From the NCBI GenBank assembly GCA_002387605.1, contig DGJU01000092.1, positions 1 to 8,884 of the forward strand: a stretch of DNA of 8,884 bases, given 5' to 3'. The notes beneath the pieces are model-generated. The model saw nothing but the letters and a program-made list of their open reading frames with translations. It ran no database searches and was not told the origin of the DNA. Source of the DNA: Alphaproteobacteria bacterium UBA4588 (GTDB lineage: Bacteria; Pseudomonadota; Alphaproteobacteria; Puniceispirillales; Puniceispirillaceae). Every line of letters starts with the position of its first letter. Positions within the stretch are counted from its first letter, which is position 1. Below, one piece after another: positions 1-7,433 of this stretch. The position numbers and the translations under genes are program-made.

Positions 1-737
1 AGCTCATACAATGTCTGATAGTCTGCTTCTAGCCCCAGATGGGTTAGAACGGCGCGCTTTGGTTTCACACGTTCTATCCATGAAAATGTCGTAGCGTAAT
101 CCGCATGCGCCTGATGTTCTTGTTCACGCAGACTTTCAACAATCCATAACGGAATATTAGCAAGCTTTTCAAAGTTAATTTCTGGATGCTCTTTTACGTC
201 AGTTGAATAACCACAAACATCGTTAAAAATGAAGCCAAAAGAGAATGTTCCACCATGTTCCTGATGTAAAACTTCAATCGAAATATCACCAATTTTTAGC
301 CTGTCGTCGGCTGCAATCTCCTGCATTGTAAAGGGCGGGATAAAGTAGGATGGCGAAGTAGGGTCCTTACTAAACAGATATGACACACGTTCTGTTAATT
401 CAGCGCCATGTTTGGCTGAGGCATAGAACGGGACTTCTGTTCTATCGGGCCAGTAAAAGACACGTAAATCATCAATACCAGCAACATGATCTGAATGGGT
501 GTGGGTAATCAGGACAGCGTCAATCTTCTCCAGCTCATGCGGCAAAAGCTGATTACGAATATCAGGCCCAGCATCAACAAGAATGGTGGTTGTCTCCGAG
601 CGAACAAGGAGTGCACATCGCTGACGTCTATTCTTTGGCTCATTGGGATCGCACGTGCCCCACCCTGCTCGGCCAAGGCACGGAATGCCAACCGACGTGC
701 CACATCCAAGCATTGTAATGGTGAGCGCGCTACTCAT
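1..737 (-). CDS. MBL-fold metallo-hydrolase, PhnP-like (COG1235 type), 3' end cut by the window edge
   Basis: The frame is open from the ATG at 737 to the left edge: 245 codons with no stop, so the C-terminus is missing. The product is a cytoplasmic metallo-beta-lactamase-fold hydrolase. Visible motifs are an N-terminal GCGTSVGIP strand-loop (residues 11-19), VDAGPDIRNQLL (54-65), the metal-binding HTHSDH (79-84), H161 in HGGTFSFGF, D180 in STDVK and H233 in LTHLG. The order and spacing match the two-metal site of PhnP phosphoribosyl cyclic phosphodiesterase. The CxCxxC structural zinc cluster I recall from E. coli PhnP is not present; C20, C29 and C41 are scattered instead. No phosphonate genes are nearby, so a phosphodiesterase role is likely but the substrate is unknown. 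The ATG shares one base with the stop of the TatD gene (TAATG), which implies translational coupling. The family is secure, the specific activity is not. Confidence 0.9.
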   Translation of the reverse strand, partial: MSSALTITMLGCGTSVGIPCLGRAGWGTCDPNEPKNRRQRCALLVRSETTTILVDAGPDIRNQLLPHELEKIDAVLITHTHSDHVAGIDDLRVFYWPDRTEVPFYASAKHGAELTERVSYLFSKDPTSPSYFIPPFTMQEIAADDRLKIGDISIEVLHQEHGGTFSFGFIFNDVCGYSTDVKEHPEINFEKLANIPLWIVESLREQEHQAHADYATTFSWIERVKPKRAVLTHLGLEADYQTLYE

Positions 738-1534
738 TATGACGACCTCATCTTGGTAAAAAGATTATAGGTATTCTGTTTTGTCTGTGCCGCCATATCG
801 TGGCTTGTCATATTATGGACGTCTGCAAGCTTTGTGAGCACATGGCGTGTATGCGCTGGCTCATTCGTCTTGCCACGGTGCGGCATTGGCGCAAGATAGG
901 GCGAATCTGTTTCAACAAGGATGCGATCTGTGGGCGCGGCAGCTGCGATAGCCCGTAGCTCATCTGATTTATTAAAGGTTAGAATACCAGAAAAGCTTAA
1001 ATAGAATCCAATATCTAGCGCGCGTTGAGCCAACTCAGGGCCTGAACTAAAACAATGCATAACACCGGTAAAAGCGCCTTTTGCCATTTCTTCTTCGAGA
1101 AGCGCTGCCATATCATCATCTGCATCACGTGAGTGCACAACGATAGGTGTTCCTGTTCGGCGTGCTGCCTCTATCTGAACGCGGAAGCTATCAGCCTGCA
1201 TCTGCCGGGGGGCTGTCTCATAAAAATAATCAAGTCCTGCTTCCCCAATCGCAACACAGCGCGGATGGTCCGCAGCGGCAAGGATAGCCTCAAGATTGCA
1301 GGCATCAGGCTCATTTTCAGCCTCATGGGGGTGAATGCCAGCGCTAAACCAGACATTTGAATAGGTATCTGCAATTTTGCGCGGCGCGTCGCTTGTGCTG
1401 AGCTTTACACCAATCGTAATGATTTCATCAACGCCTTGGGTGGCGGCGCGTGCAATCACATCATCCAGTTGATCGGCAAATTGAGGATAATCAAGATGCG
1501 CGTGGGAATCGATAAAAGACAGGCGCTCGGTCAT
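737..1534 (-). CDS. ycfH: TatD-family metal-dependent DNase (YcfH-like)
   Basis: The 265-residue protein has the usual length for TatD-family amidohydrolases with a TIM-barrel fold, which act in the cytoplasm as metal-dependent nucleases (E. coli TatD is a 3'-5' exonuclease). The metal ligands are all visible: HAH at residues 11-13, GIHPH around 66-70, the bridging Glu in GEAGLD (E98), H134 in VVHSRD, H160 in MHCFSSG, and D210 in VETDSPYLAP. The trailing RGKTNEP (220-226) is also typical. In E. coli the homologue ycfH follows tmk-holB directly; here metG sits between, which supports the YcfH branch. The start ATG overlaps the metG stop as ATGA, and GGAGAGG lies just upstream as a strong ribosome binding site inside the metG end. 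The stop overlaps the next start. The true cellular substrate is not settled for this subfamily. Confidence 0.95.
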   Translation of the reverse strand: MTERLSFIDSHAHLDYPQFADQLDDVIARAATQGVDEIITIGVKLSTSDAPRKIADTYSNVWFSAGIHPHEAENEPDACNLEAILAAADHPRCVAIGEAGLDYFYETAPRQMQADSFRVQIEAARRTGTPIVVHSRDADDDMAALLEEEMAKGAFTGVMHCFSSGPELAQRALDIGFYLSFSGILTFNKSDELRAIAAAAPTDRILVETDSPYLAPMPHRGKTNEPAHTRHVLTKLADVHNMTSHDMAAQTKQNTYNLFTKMRSS

Positions 1535-3069
1535 GCCCCCTCTCCTTCAGGCTCCTGATAGCGCGGGAAAACACCTTGTGGTTTTTCAATTGCTATACCA
1601 GATGTGAGCCGTGCACGTCCTGCTATATGCTCAAAGCCGCGCGCGTCATCTGGTACCATTAACTGGTCCAACAGCTTAGCGGCTGACTGGGGCATTACAG
1701 GCTGAACCAAAATAGCGATTTGGCGGATTGTTTCCACAATGACAGCCAACACTTCACCCATCCGGTTAATATCAGTCTTTTTCAACGCCCATGGTGCTTG
1801 TGTATCAATATAGCGGTTGGCAGCTGCAATAACGTCCCATATCAGGCGCAACCCTTCATGAAAGGCCTGTTGGTCAAATTCTGCGCGTACCTTTTCCAGC
1901 AATCCGTCAGCAGCAGCCAGCAATTCAGCGTCATCACCGGAAATATCGGCGGGAAGTGCCGGCATAATACCATCACAGTTTTTCACAACCAGAGATAAGG
2001 TGCGCTGCGATAAATTACCAAGATCATTGGCAAGATCGCTATTTGTGCGCGCAATCATCGCTGTTTCAGAAAAATCACCATCACGGCCGAACGGTACTTC
2101 ACGCAGCAAAAAATACCGCGTCTGATCAAGTCCATATTTATCAATGAGAGCCAGAGGGTCTATCACATTACCAATAGATTTAGAAATCTTCTCGCCTTCA
2201 TTGGTCCACCAGCCATGTGCAAAAACACGTTTTGGCAAAGGCAAGCCAGATGCCATTAAAAAGGCAGGCCAATAGACAGCATGGAAGCGCAGAATATCCT
2301 TGCCAACCATATGTAAATCACACGGCCAATAGGTTGAGTAGTCAGCGCCATCATTCTGCCAGTCGAGCGCTGTTAGATAATTGGTTAGCGCATCCAGCCA
2401 GACATACATCACATGATCATCATCATTGGGAACAGGAACGCCCCAATCGAAGGTTGTGCGGCTGATAGACAAATCCTTCAGCCCGCCTTTCACAAAGCTC
2501 CTAATTTCGTTTAGGCGTCCAGCAGGCGCGATAAAATCAGGATGGGCTTCGTAATAATCTAGCAAAGGCTGCTGCCATTCTGACAACGCGAAGAAATAGG
2601 ATGGCTCTTCGACCCATTCTACAGGAGCCCCGGTTGGCGCCTTACCATCAACCAGCTCAGTTTCAGTGAAAAAAGCCTCATCGCGCACTGAATACCAGCC
2701 AGCATATTTATCAAGTCTGATATGACCTTTTTCTAACAGCATATTCCATATATGGCGGCATGATTCATAATGCCGCGGTTCGGTTGTACGAATAAACTGG
2801 TCATTTGAAAAATTCATGGCCGAGGTAAGATCACGGAAATTCTGCGATACCGTATCGGTAAAGGATTGAGGCGCAACACCGGCTTTCTCGGCAGCATCCT
2901 GAACTTTCTGACCATGCTCATCTGTACCTGTTAAGAACATAACATTATAGCCATCAAGGCGCTTGAACCGCGCGAGCACATCACAGGCAAGCGTCGTATA
3001 GGCATGCCCGATATGCGGCTTGTCATTTACATAATAAATAGGTGTGGTCAGATAGTAGGTCGGAGACAT
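1531..3069 (-). CDS. metG: Methionyl-tRNA synthetase
   Basis: This class I aminoacyl-tRNA synthetase joins methionine to tRNA-Met in the cytoplasm and also charges the initiator tRNA. The 512-residue protein shows the Rossmann signature HIGH (19-22) after TTPIYYVND, GTDEHGQ (48-54), WLDA (224-227), the KMSKS loop as KISKS (294-298), and a helical anticodon-binding domain starting near NDLGNLSQR (348-356) with the conserved APW (425-427). The connective region (about 115-160) has WYSVRDEAFF and no CxxC pair anywhere, so this is the zinc-free form. The length and the absence of a C-terminal tRNA-binding (EMAP-like) domain fit the short bacterial type. The ATG at 3069 has only a weak purine-rich site (GAAGTG) upstream. 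The gene begins a coupled metG-TatD-MBL unit after a 124-base gap and ends in an ATGA overlap with the TatD gene. Confidence 0.98.
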   Translation of the reverse strand: MSPTYYLTTPIYYVNDKPHIGHAYTTLACDVLARFKRLDGYNVMFLTGTDEHGQKVQDAAEKAGVAPQSFTDTVSQNFRDLTSAMNFSNDQFIRTTEPRHYESCRHIWNMLLEKGHIRLDKYAGWYSVRDEAFFTETELVDGKAPTGAPVEWVEEPSYFFALSEWQQPLLDYYEAHPDFIAPAGRLNEIRSFVKGGLKDLSISRTTFDWGVPVPNDDDHVMYVWLDALTNYLTALDWQNDGADYSTYWPCDLHMVGKDILRFHAVYWPAFLMASGLPLPKRVFAHGWWTNEGEKISKSIGNVIDPLALIDKYGLDQTRYFLLREVPFGRDGDFSETAMIARTNSDLANDLGNLSQRTLSLVVKNCDGIMPALPADISGDDAELLAAADGLLEKVRAEFDQQAFHEGLRLIWDVIAAANRYIDTQAPWALKKTDINRMGEVLAVIVETIRQIAILVQPVMPQSAAKLLDQLMVPDDARGFEHIAGRARLTSGIAIEKPQGVFPRYQEPEGEGA

Positions 3070-3094
3070 TTTTTCACTTCACTTTACAGAATAT

Positions 3095-3137
3095 AACTAG
3101 TGATAATCATAGTTCCGAAACTCGAAATAGATGTCAC
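3095..3137 (-). promoter_or_regulatory. Candidate promoter/operator region upstream of metG
   Basis: A near-perfect dyad (3095-3114) reads AACTA-TGAT-T-ATCA-C-TAGTT on the minus strand: nine paired positions with one unpaired C. Just upstream is GTGACA (3137-3132), five of six with a -35 box, with a weak -10 candidate AACTAT (3114-3109) 17 bases away that forms the first arm of the dyad. This is the only gap in the holB-metG junction, so a separate promoter with an overlapping protein site is plausible, but no regulator is recognisable. Confidence 0.27.
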
Positions 3138-3193
3138 CGATAAAATTTTACCATAATGGGCGTAATCTCACGACCCCGCTTGTGATTATAGTT

Positions 3194-4306
3194 CTAGGAA
3201 GGGCTTTGGCTATTGATTTTATGAAAAAAGCGCGACATTACAGCCCCCATATCCAGATAGAGTCGCTCTGTCCTGTTAATCTCTTCAATAAACTCTTGAT
3301 GAAGGCTGCTCAAAAACTGTGCCGAGTGACGCTCAGCAAGCGCTGCAACGGTTCTCTGGATGAAAGGAACTGAGGTAAAGAGTTGGTTATCAGTGGCGTG
3401 ATAGGATGGGACGGCGGCGTTAAGCGCGGCAGCAGCAATGACTTTATCAAATAAAAATAAGGCTGCTTTGCGCATCGGGCCTGCCTTCTGGCCTTGCGGT
3501 CCCCATTTTTCGGCAATCGCCATCATGTCAGCATCAGGCGCTCTTTTGCTGGCAAGCAAGGTGCAACTTGCTTCAAATAAATCAACAGCGCCTGTATCAG
3601 CTAATGCTTGCGCCTTGCCAGGAGCGCCCTCACTTAATTGAACCAGCAAGGATAGCTGACCTTCATCAGCCTCTGGATAGAGCTGTCTCATCACACGCAT
3701 AGATTCATCAAACAAGAGCGGTGATAAGGGGGCAAGAATACAACGGGAGCGAATAGTGGGTAGCACCTGACCAAGACGAGATGCCAGCACAAAAAGAATG
3801 GTCTTCTCTGGCGGTTCTTCTAACGTTTTAAGCATCGCATTTGCGCCATTCCTATTAATGTCATCAAGACTATCAATAATCGCAATCCGCCATCCTGCCC
3901 GCGCAGCGCTCAAGCTGAAAAAGGCAGGAAGCTCTCGTACCTGTTCTATTTTTATCTGACCTGATTTGTTTTTCTCATCACTTTCAGCAGACAATGTTAG
4001 CAAATCAGGATGGGTTCCCGACATCACAAGTCGCACATCGCTATCATCTTCAGAAAGACTGAACACCGAAGCAGCTGAAGGAGCTGCCACCTCACCAAAC
4101 ATGGACAGGTTGTTATCGTCAGGCCGACTAAGCAGCCATGCCGCCAAATACTGTGCTAGTTTTGCCTTCCCAATCCCTTCAGGGCCGGAAAGAAGCCATG
4201 CGTGATGAAGCCGGTTTTCATCAAAAGCTGTTATAAATTGAGAAATGAAATCCTGATGTCCTTCGAGCGGAGATAACTGAAAAGGATTGTTAGGATCATT
4301 CTGCAT
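3194..4306 (-). CDS. holB: DNA polymerase III delta prime subunit (clamp loader)
   Basis: Delta prime is the stator of the clamp loader that opens the beta clamp at primer junctions during replication. The AAA+ core is clear. From the ATG at 4306, residues 41-50 are a P-loop GPEGIGKAKL after HHAWLLS, residues 154-166 are GANAMLKTLEEPP, and the SRC motif (187-189) lies in IRSRC. The C-terminal collar domain follows to residue 370. The P-loop has Ala where ATPase subunits carry Thr or Ser, and no CxxC zinc module follows it, consistent with a non-hydrolysing subunit. The frame also opens at a GTG at 4318, but the GGCGGGA element there is only one base from it, so I prefer the ATG; both overlap the tmk end (23 or 11 bases). 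Translation is probably coupled to tmk. Function is confident, the start less so. Confidence 0.93.
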   Translation of the reverse strand: MQNDPNNPFQLSPLEGHQDFISQFITAFDENRLHHAWLLSGPEGIGKAKLAQYLAAWLLSRPDDNNLSMFGEVAAPSAASVFSLSEDDSDVRLVMSGTHPDLLTLSAESDEKNKSGQIKIEQVRELPAFFSLSAARAGWRIAIIDSLDDINRNGANAMLKTLEEPPEKTILFVLASRLGQVLPTIRSRCILAPLSPLLFDESMRVMRQLYPEADEGQLSLLVQLSEGAPGKAQALADTGAVDLFEASCTLLASKRAPDADMMAIAEKWGPQGQKAGPMRKAALFLFDKVIAAAALNAAVPSYHATDNQLFTSVPFIQRTVAALAERHSAQFLSSLHQEFIEEINRTERLYLDMGAVMSRFFHKINSQSPS

Positions 4307-4976
4307 GCGCTGGCACACTTCCCGCCGGTGCTGTTATCTGCAGATAGTCTTTTATAGCGTTACGGACATGCTTATCTGTTTCATCCGGGGTGCCGCTTGC
4401 ATCAACAACAACAAACCTATCTGAAAAACGCGTCGCCAGAGATAAAAACCCCTCTCTGACCTTAGCATGAAAGGCGCTGCCCTTCTCTTCAAACCGACTT
4501 TCAGAGTCAGCGCTGCTATCTGACCGAATTTTTGCTCTTTCAAGCCCCTGCTCGACGGACACATCAAGCAGGAATGTGATATCAGGCGTTAGTCCGGCGC
4601 AGGCAAATTCATGCAAAGCTTCAAGTGATGCGATATCAATCTGATGCGCAAGCCCCTGATACACATAGGTCGAATCAACAAACCTATCACAAATCACAAT
4701 TGCATCACGCAACAAGGCCGGCTGGATCACTTTTGCGATATGTTCTGCGCGTGCTGCAACCATAAGCAACGCTTCTGTTTCAGGCAGAAACTTATCAGCT
4801 GAGCCAGTGACCAGCATGTCACGAATAGCTTCGGCCTGCTTGGTGCCGCCTGGCTCTCTTGTGCGAATGATCTCGCGCGCCGGAAAGGCACTCCCTAGAT
4901 AATCAACAAGACGTTTAGCCTGTGTTGACTTCCCGCTTCCCTCACCGCCCTCTAGCGATATAAAAAGGCCTGTCAT
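4296..4976 (-). CDS. tmk: Thymidylate kinase (dTMP kinase)
   Basis: The enzyme phosphorylates dTMP to dTDP with ATP in the cytoplasm, an essential step in dTTP supply. From the ATG at 4976 the protein has 226 residues. It shows the P-loop GGEGSGKST (10-18) after FISLE, the dTMP-binding TREPGGT (39-45), DRFVDSTYVYQG (97-108), the PDITFLLDV strand (131-139), and an arginine-containing lid with SRFEEKG (160-166). The frame remains open to an ATG at 5030, which would add 18 residues inside the preceding carboxypeptidase gene. I reject that start because kinases of this family begin only a few residues before the P-loop strand, and AAGGATATCGGGG precedes the internal ATG. The gene starts 16 bases after the carboxypeptidase stop and overlaps holB, so it sits in a dac-tmk-holB unit. 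The C-terminal tail after YLQI is slightly longer than usual. Confidence 0.96.
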   Translation of the reverse strand: MTGLFISLEGGEGSGKSTQAKRLVDYLGSAFPAREIIRTREPGGTKQAEAIRDMLVTGSADKFLPETEALLMVAARAEHIAKVIQPALLRDAIVICDRFVDSTYVYQGLAHQIDIASLEALHEFACAGLTPDITFLLDVSVEQGLERAKIRSDSSADSESRFEEKGSAFHAKVREGFLSLATRFSDRFVVVDASGTPDETDKHVRNAIKDYLQITAPAGSVPAHAE

Positions 4977-4992
4977 TACCCCGATATCCTTC

Positions 4993-6198
4993 TTATTCTT
5001 CGACAGGTTCTGCTGGCGCGCCAAAGACAAGATATTTTACGGCTTCAAATAATCTATCAATTGCGCCTAACTGACGAACATCACTTCCAGCAACAAGCTG
5101 AATACGATCTTCTAATTTGCCGTCAATTTCAACGTTCAGATGGCCAATAACCTGACCTTTGCTAATAGGGGCTGGAACAGGATCTGACCAACTCGTAGAT
5201 ATTTTTGTCTTGGCGCGTTGAACACGTGATAAAACACGTCGCAACGGTTTTTCAATAACCAGCGCTACATTCGGCTGTGTTCCAAGCCACACATCAGCCT
5301 GAACTAACACTTCGTTGGCAGCAAAAAAGTCATATAGTTTGAACTCTCTGAAAATAAAATCGACAAGACGACGTGATTCAGACGCCCTCTCTTTTTTAGA
5401 TTCCATACCGTTCAACACTATTACAACGCGCTGAGAGCCGCGAAGCGCTGAGGCAACTAGCCCATAACCTGATTCCTCAGTATAGCCTGTTTTCAACCCA
5501 TCAACGCCATTATTCGACGCATTCTTGCCATAAAGAAGGGGGTTTCTGTTATCTTGCTTGATATTGTTGAGAGTGTATCTTTTCTGAGAAAAAATCGGAT
5601 AAAGTTGTGGATAGGTTTCAGCAGGAAAATCTTTGATAAGCGCGGTTGCCAGAAGATTTAAGTCATAGGCTGTTGTCGTCAAATCTGGATGAGGCCAGCC
5701 TGTTGCATTGGCAAACACTGTATTCGTCATACCGAGCTTCTGAGCCGTGATATTCATTTCAGCCACAAAATTCGCTTCGGTTCCTGAAATACCCTCTGCT
5801 AGTGCCACAGCGGCGTCATTTCCAGATTGAATGATAATTCCGTGTAGCAGCTCATCAAGCGTTACAGATGAGCCAACATCTAGAAACGAGCGGGAACCGC
5901 CCATTTTCCATGCTTTTTCCGACACTAAAAATCTATCTTCAAGAGACAGACTCCGTTCGGAAACTCTAGAAAAGGCAATATAAATCGTCATGATTTTTGC
6001 CATAGATGCAGGTTTCATCGGCGTTCGCGCGTTCTTTTCAAGAAGCACCTGCCCTGTAGCAAAATCTGTTACATATGCCTGTTTTGCACTTGTAGGCACC
6101 GCTACGCCGTCGGCCGCCTGAGCAGACGTCATGCATAAAAAGGCCAGAGATATAATCGTTAACAGTAGCCAAGACATCCTATTTTCTGACTTTGCCAT
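4993..6198 (-). CDS. dacA: D-alanyl-D-alanine carboxypeptidase, PBP5/DacA type
   Basis: This serine carboxypeptidase removes the terminal D-Ala from peptidoglycan pentapeptides in the periplasm and so limits cross-linking. Numbered from the ATG at 6198 (401 residues), it has a signal peptide with a hydrophobic core LLLTIISLAFL and cleavage likely after SAQA (residue 28). The nucleophile motif SxxK is S65-M-A-K68, SxN is S125-G-N127, and KTG is 236-238. A PBP5-type C-terminal beta domain spans about 286-378, ending in an amphipathic-looking stretch IDRLFEAVKYLVFG that may anchor it to the inner membrane, as in PBP5. The frame opens earlier, at 6225, but AGAGG lies seven bases before the 6198 ATG; the mature enzyme is the same either way. 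It is first in a unit with tmk (16-base gap). Which dac paralogue this is cannot be decided from one window. Confidence 0.94.
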   Translation of the reverse strand: MAKSENRMSWLLLTIISLAFLCMTSAQAADGVAVPTSAKQAYVTDFATGQVLLEKNARTPMKPASMAKIMTIYIAFSRVSERSLSLEDRFLVSEKAWKMGGSRSFLDVGSSVTLDELLHGIIIQSGNDAAVALAEGISGTEANFVAEMNITAQKLGMTNTVFANATGWPHPDLTTTAYDLNLLATALIKDFPAETYPQLYPIFSQKRYTLNNIKQDNRNPLLYGKNASNNGVDGLKTGYTEESGYGLVASALRGSQRVVIVLNGMESKKERASESRRLVDFIFREFKLYDFFAANEVLVQADVWLGTQPNVALVIEKPLRRVLSRVQRAKTKISTSWSDPVPAPISKGQVIGHLNVEIDGKLEDRIQLVAGSDVRQLGAIDRLFEAVKYLVFGAPAEPVEE

Positions 6199-6264
6199 TG
6201 TCATGCCTCTTATCTGTATTTTCATGTTATAAACGCCTTCTAGACCGACAAAAAGGGTAGCTAA

Positions 6265-6292
6265 ATTCTAATGCCTGACCACACCAAAGCAA
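6265..6292 (-). promoter_or_regulatory. Possible sigma-70 type promoter of the dacA-tmk-holB unit
   Basis: On the minus strand TTGCTT (6292-6287) and TAGAAT (6270-6265) are separated by 16 bases. The -10 matches the consensus at five of six positions, the -35 at three. It lies between the rlpA terminator and the dacA start, giving a leader of about 60 bases. The position is sensible but the match is modest. Confidence 0.33.
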
Positions 6293-6338
6293 TCGGCTGT
6301 GAGCAGCTTTAACAATACCCTACTTAGATAAAAAGTTC

Positions 6339-6362
6339 AAAAAATGGCAGCATGAACCCGCC
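6339..6362 (-). terminator. Rho-independent terminator after rlpA
   Basis: On the minus strand, 12 bases after the rlpA stop, GGCGG and CTGCC form a five-pair stem (one G-U pair) around a seven-base loop, followed by A and six T residues. This is a compact intrinsic terminator and suggests that mltB-rlpA is transcribed separately from dacA-tmk-holB. The stem is short, so read-through is possible. Confidence 0.6.
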
Positions 6363-6374
6363 AGATTATCCGCC

Positions 6375-7379
6375 CTACTCGACAACAATCTTGGCGCCAT
6401 TGAAGCCTCTCTGGTAAATCGCGTTTAATACTCTATCCGCTTCAGCAACATCAGAAAGTGGTCCCAAACGGCTTCGGAAGAAATTCTGGCCACCAGTTTG
6501 GGCTTGGGAGACTTCTCCTACCGCAATATCCTGAACAGTATTAAGAACGTTTAGGGCATTGATCTCACTATGAAATGCCCCAATCTGAACCCATAAGTCG
6601 GTTGTTTGAGGGTTTGTTACCAGCACTTCGCCAGACCGAACACTTGCTAGCAAATCAACAGCAGACTCGCCTGCTTGTGGTTTAACTGCCGTAGCCCTTG
6701 TTGTGCGCGCTGTCAGAGAAACTACCGGTTTTTTAACCGCATTTGTTGGTGGACTTTCTAATTTTTCAGCGCCAAGAAGAGGAAATTCTCCGGCCTTGGC
6801 AAATTTTTCATGTTGCAGACTAAGCTCAGTAAGTACCTGAACCCGCACCCGTGCAATACCCTGCTCCTTAAAGCCAAGCAGACGCGCCCCTGCCCGGCTC
6901 ATATCAATAATACGACCTGAAACATAAGGGCCTCTGTCATTAATACGTACAACAATAGATTTACCGATATCAAGATTGGTCACTCTCACGATAGACGGCA
7001 TTGGCAGGGTTTTATGGGCAGCAGAAATAAGAGACGGATCAAAAATCTCGCCGTTAGCCGTTAGCTTGCCAGCAAATTCATCGCCGTACCACGAAGCAAT
7101 ACCTGTTTCATCATAGGTCAGGTCACGTTCTGGGTAATACCACACGCCGCCAATTTTATAGGGGTTGCCGACCTTATAATGCGGTGCAGCAACAACACTC
7201 GGCACAACAACAGGAGTCTCTTTGTTTTCACGTTGGTATTTTTGTGTGAGGTCAATCGCCAGTTCTGCTGTTGAACATGCCCCCAAAAATAATGAGCCGA
7301 CAAGAATAAGACTAAACCGGTAACTGGCAGGCAGGAACAGACCCAGAAACCACTTATTAGACATTATTTGAGTTCTCAT
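6375..7379 (-). CDS. rlpA: RlpA septal ring lytic transglycosylase, lipoprotein with SPOR domain
   Basis: RlpA cleaves glycan strands lacking stem peptides (shown in Pseudomonas) and locates to the division septum through its SPOR domain. The 334-residue protein has a lipobox LGAC with the lipidated cysteine at 35; the following Ser fits outer-membrane sorting. Residues about 93-183 form the double-psi beta-barrel with GIASWYG, TANGE, AAHKTLP and VRINDRGPY; E111, H122 and D148 keep the spacing of the residues I recall as functionally important in P. aeruginosa RlpA. A Pro/Thr/Ala-rich linker (about 205-258) leads to the SPOR domain (260-334) with WVQIGAF and FRSRLGPL. An upstream ATG at 7379 is preceded by GAAGG nine to ten bases away; an ATG at 7364 is an alternative. 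The gene starts 54 bases after mltB with no terminator between, and ends at an intrinsic terminator. Confidence 0.95.
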   Translation of the reverse strand: MRTQIMSNKWFLGLFLPASYRFSLILVGSLFLGACSTAELAIDLTQKYQRENKETPVVVPSVVAAPHYKVGNPYKIGGVWYYPERDLTYDETGIASWYGDEFAGKLTANGEIFDPSLISAAHKTLPMPSIVRVTNLDIGKSIVVRINDRGPYVSGRIIDMSRAGARLLGFKEQGIARVRVQVLTELSLQHEKFAKAGEFPLLGAEKLESPPTNAVKKPVVSLTARTTRATAVKPQAGESAVDLLASVRSGEVLVTNPQTTDLWVQIGAFHSEINALNVLNTVQDIAVGEVSQAQTGGQNFFRSRLGPLSDVAEADRVLNAIYQRGFNGAKIVVE

Positions 7380-7433
7380 TTGAGGTAACCTTCACAGTAT
7401 TAACATTTGTTTTTCACCAGTATTTTTTACAGA

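Noticed and set aside
495..770. Plus-strand open frame of 91 codons
   Set aside because: It lies opposite the MBL hydrolase and TatD ends, has no recognisable motif, and the minus-strand frame carries clear metal-binding motifs.
3158..3176. Hairpin after holB (GGG-T-CGT paired with ACG-CCC on the minus strand)
   Set aside because: The six-pair stem has a bulge and is not followed by a U-tract, so I cannot call it a terminator; it may be a chance or weak structure.
3131..3373. Plus-strand open frame of 80 codons starting in the holB-metG gap
   Set aside because: Most of it is antisense to the holB C-terminus, with no convincing ribosome site and no domain-like pattern.
7380..7433. Possible separate promoter or terminator between mltB and rlpA
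   Set aside because: The 54-base gap shows only an imperfect AATACTG repeat, no hairpin with a T run and no paired -35/-10 boxes.
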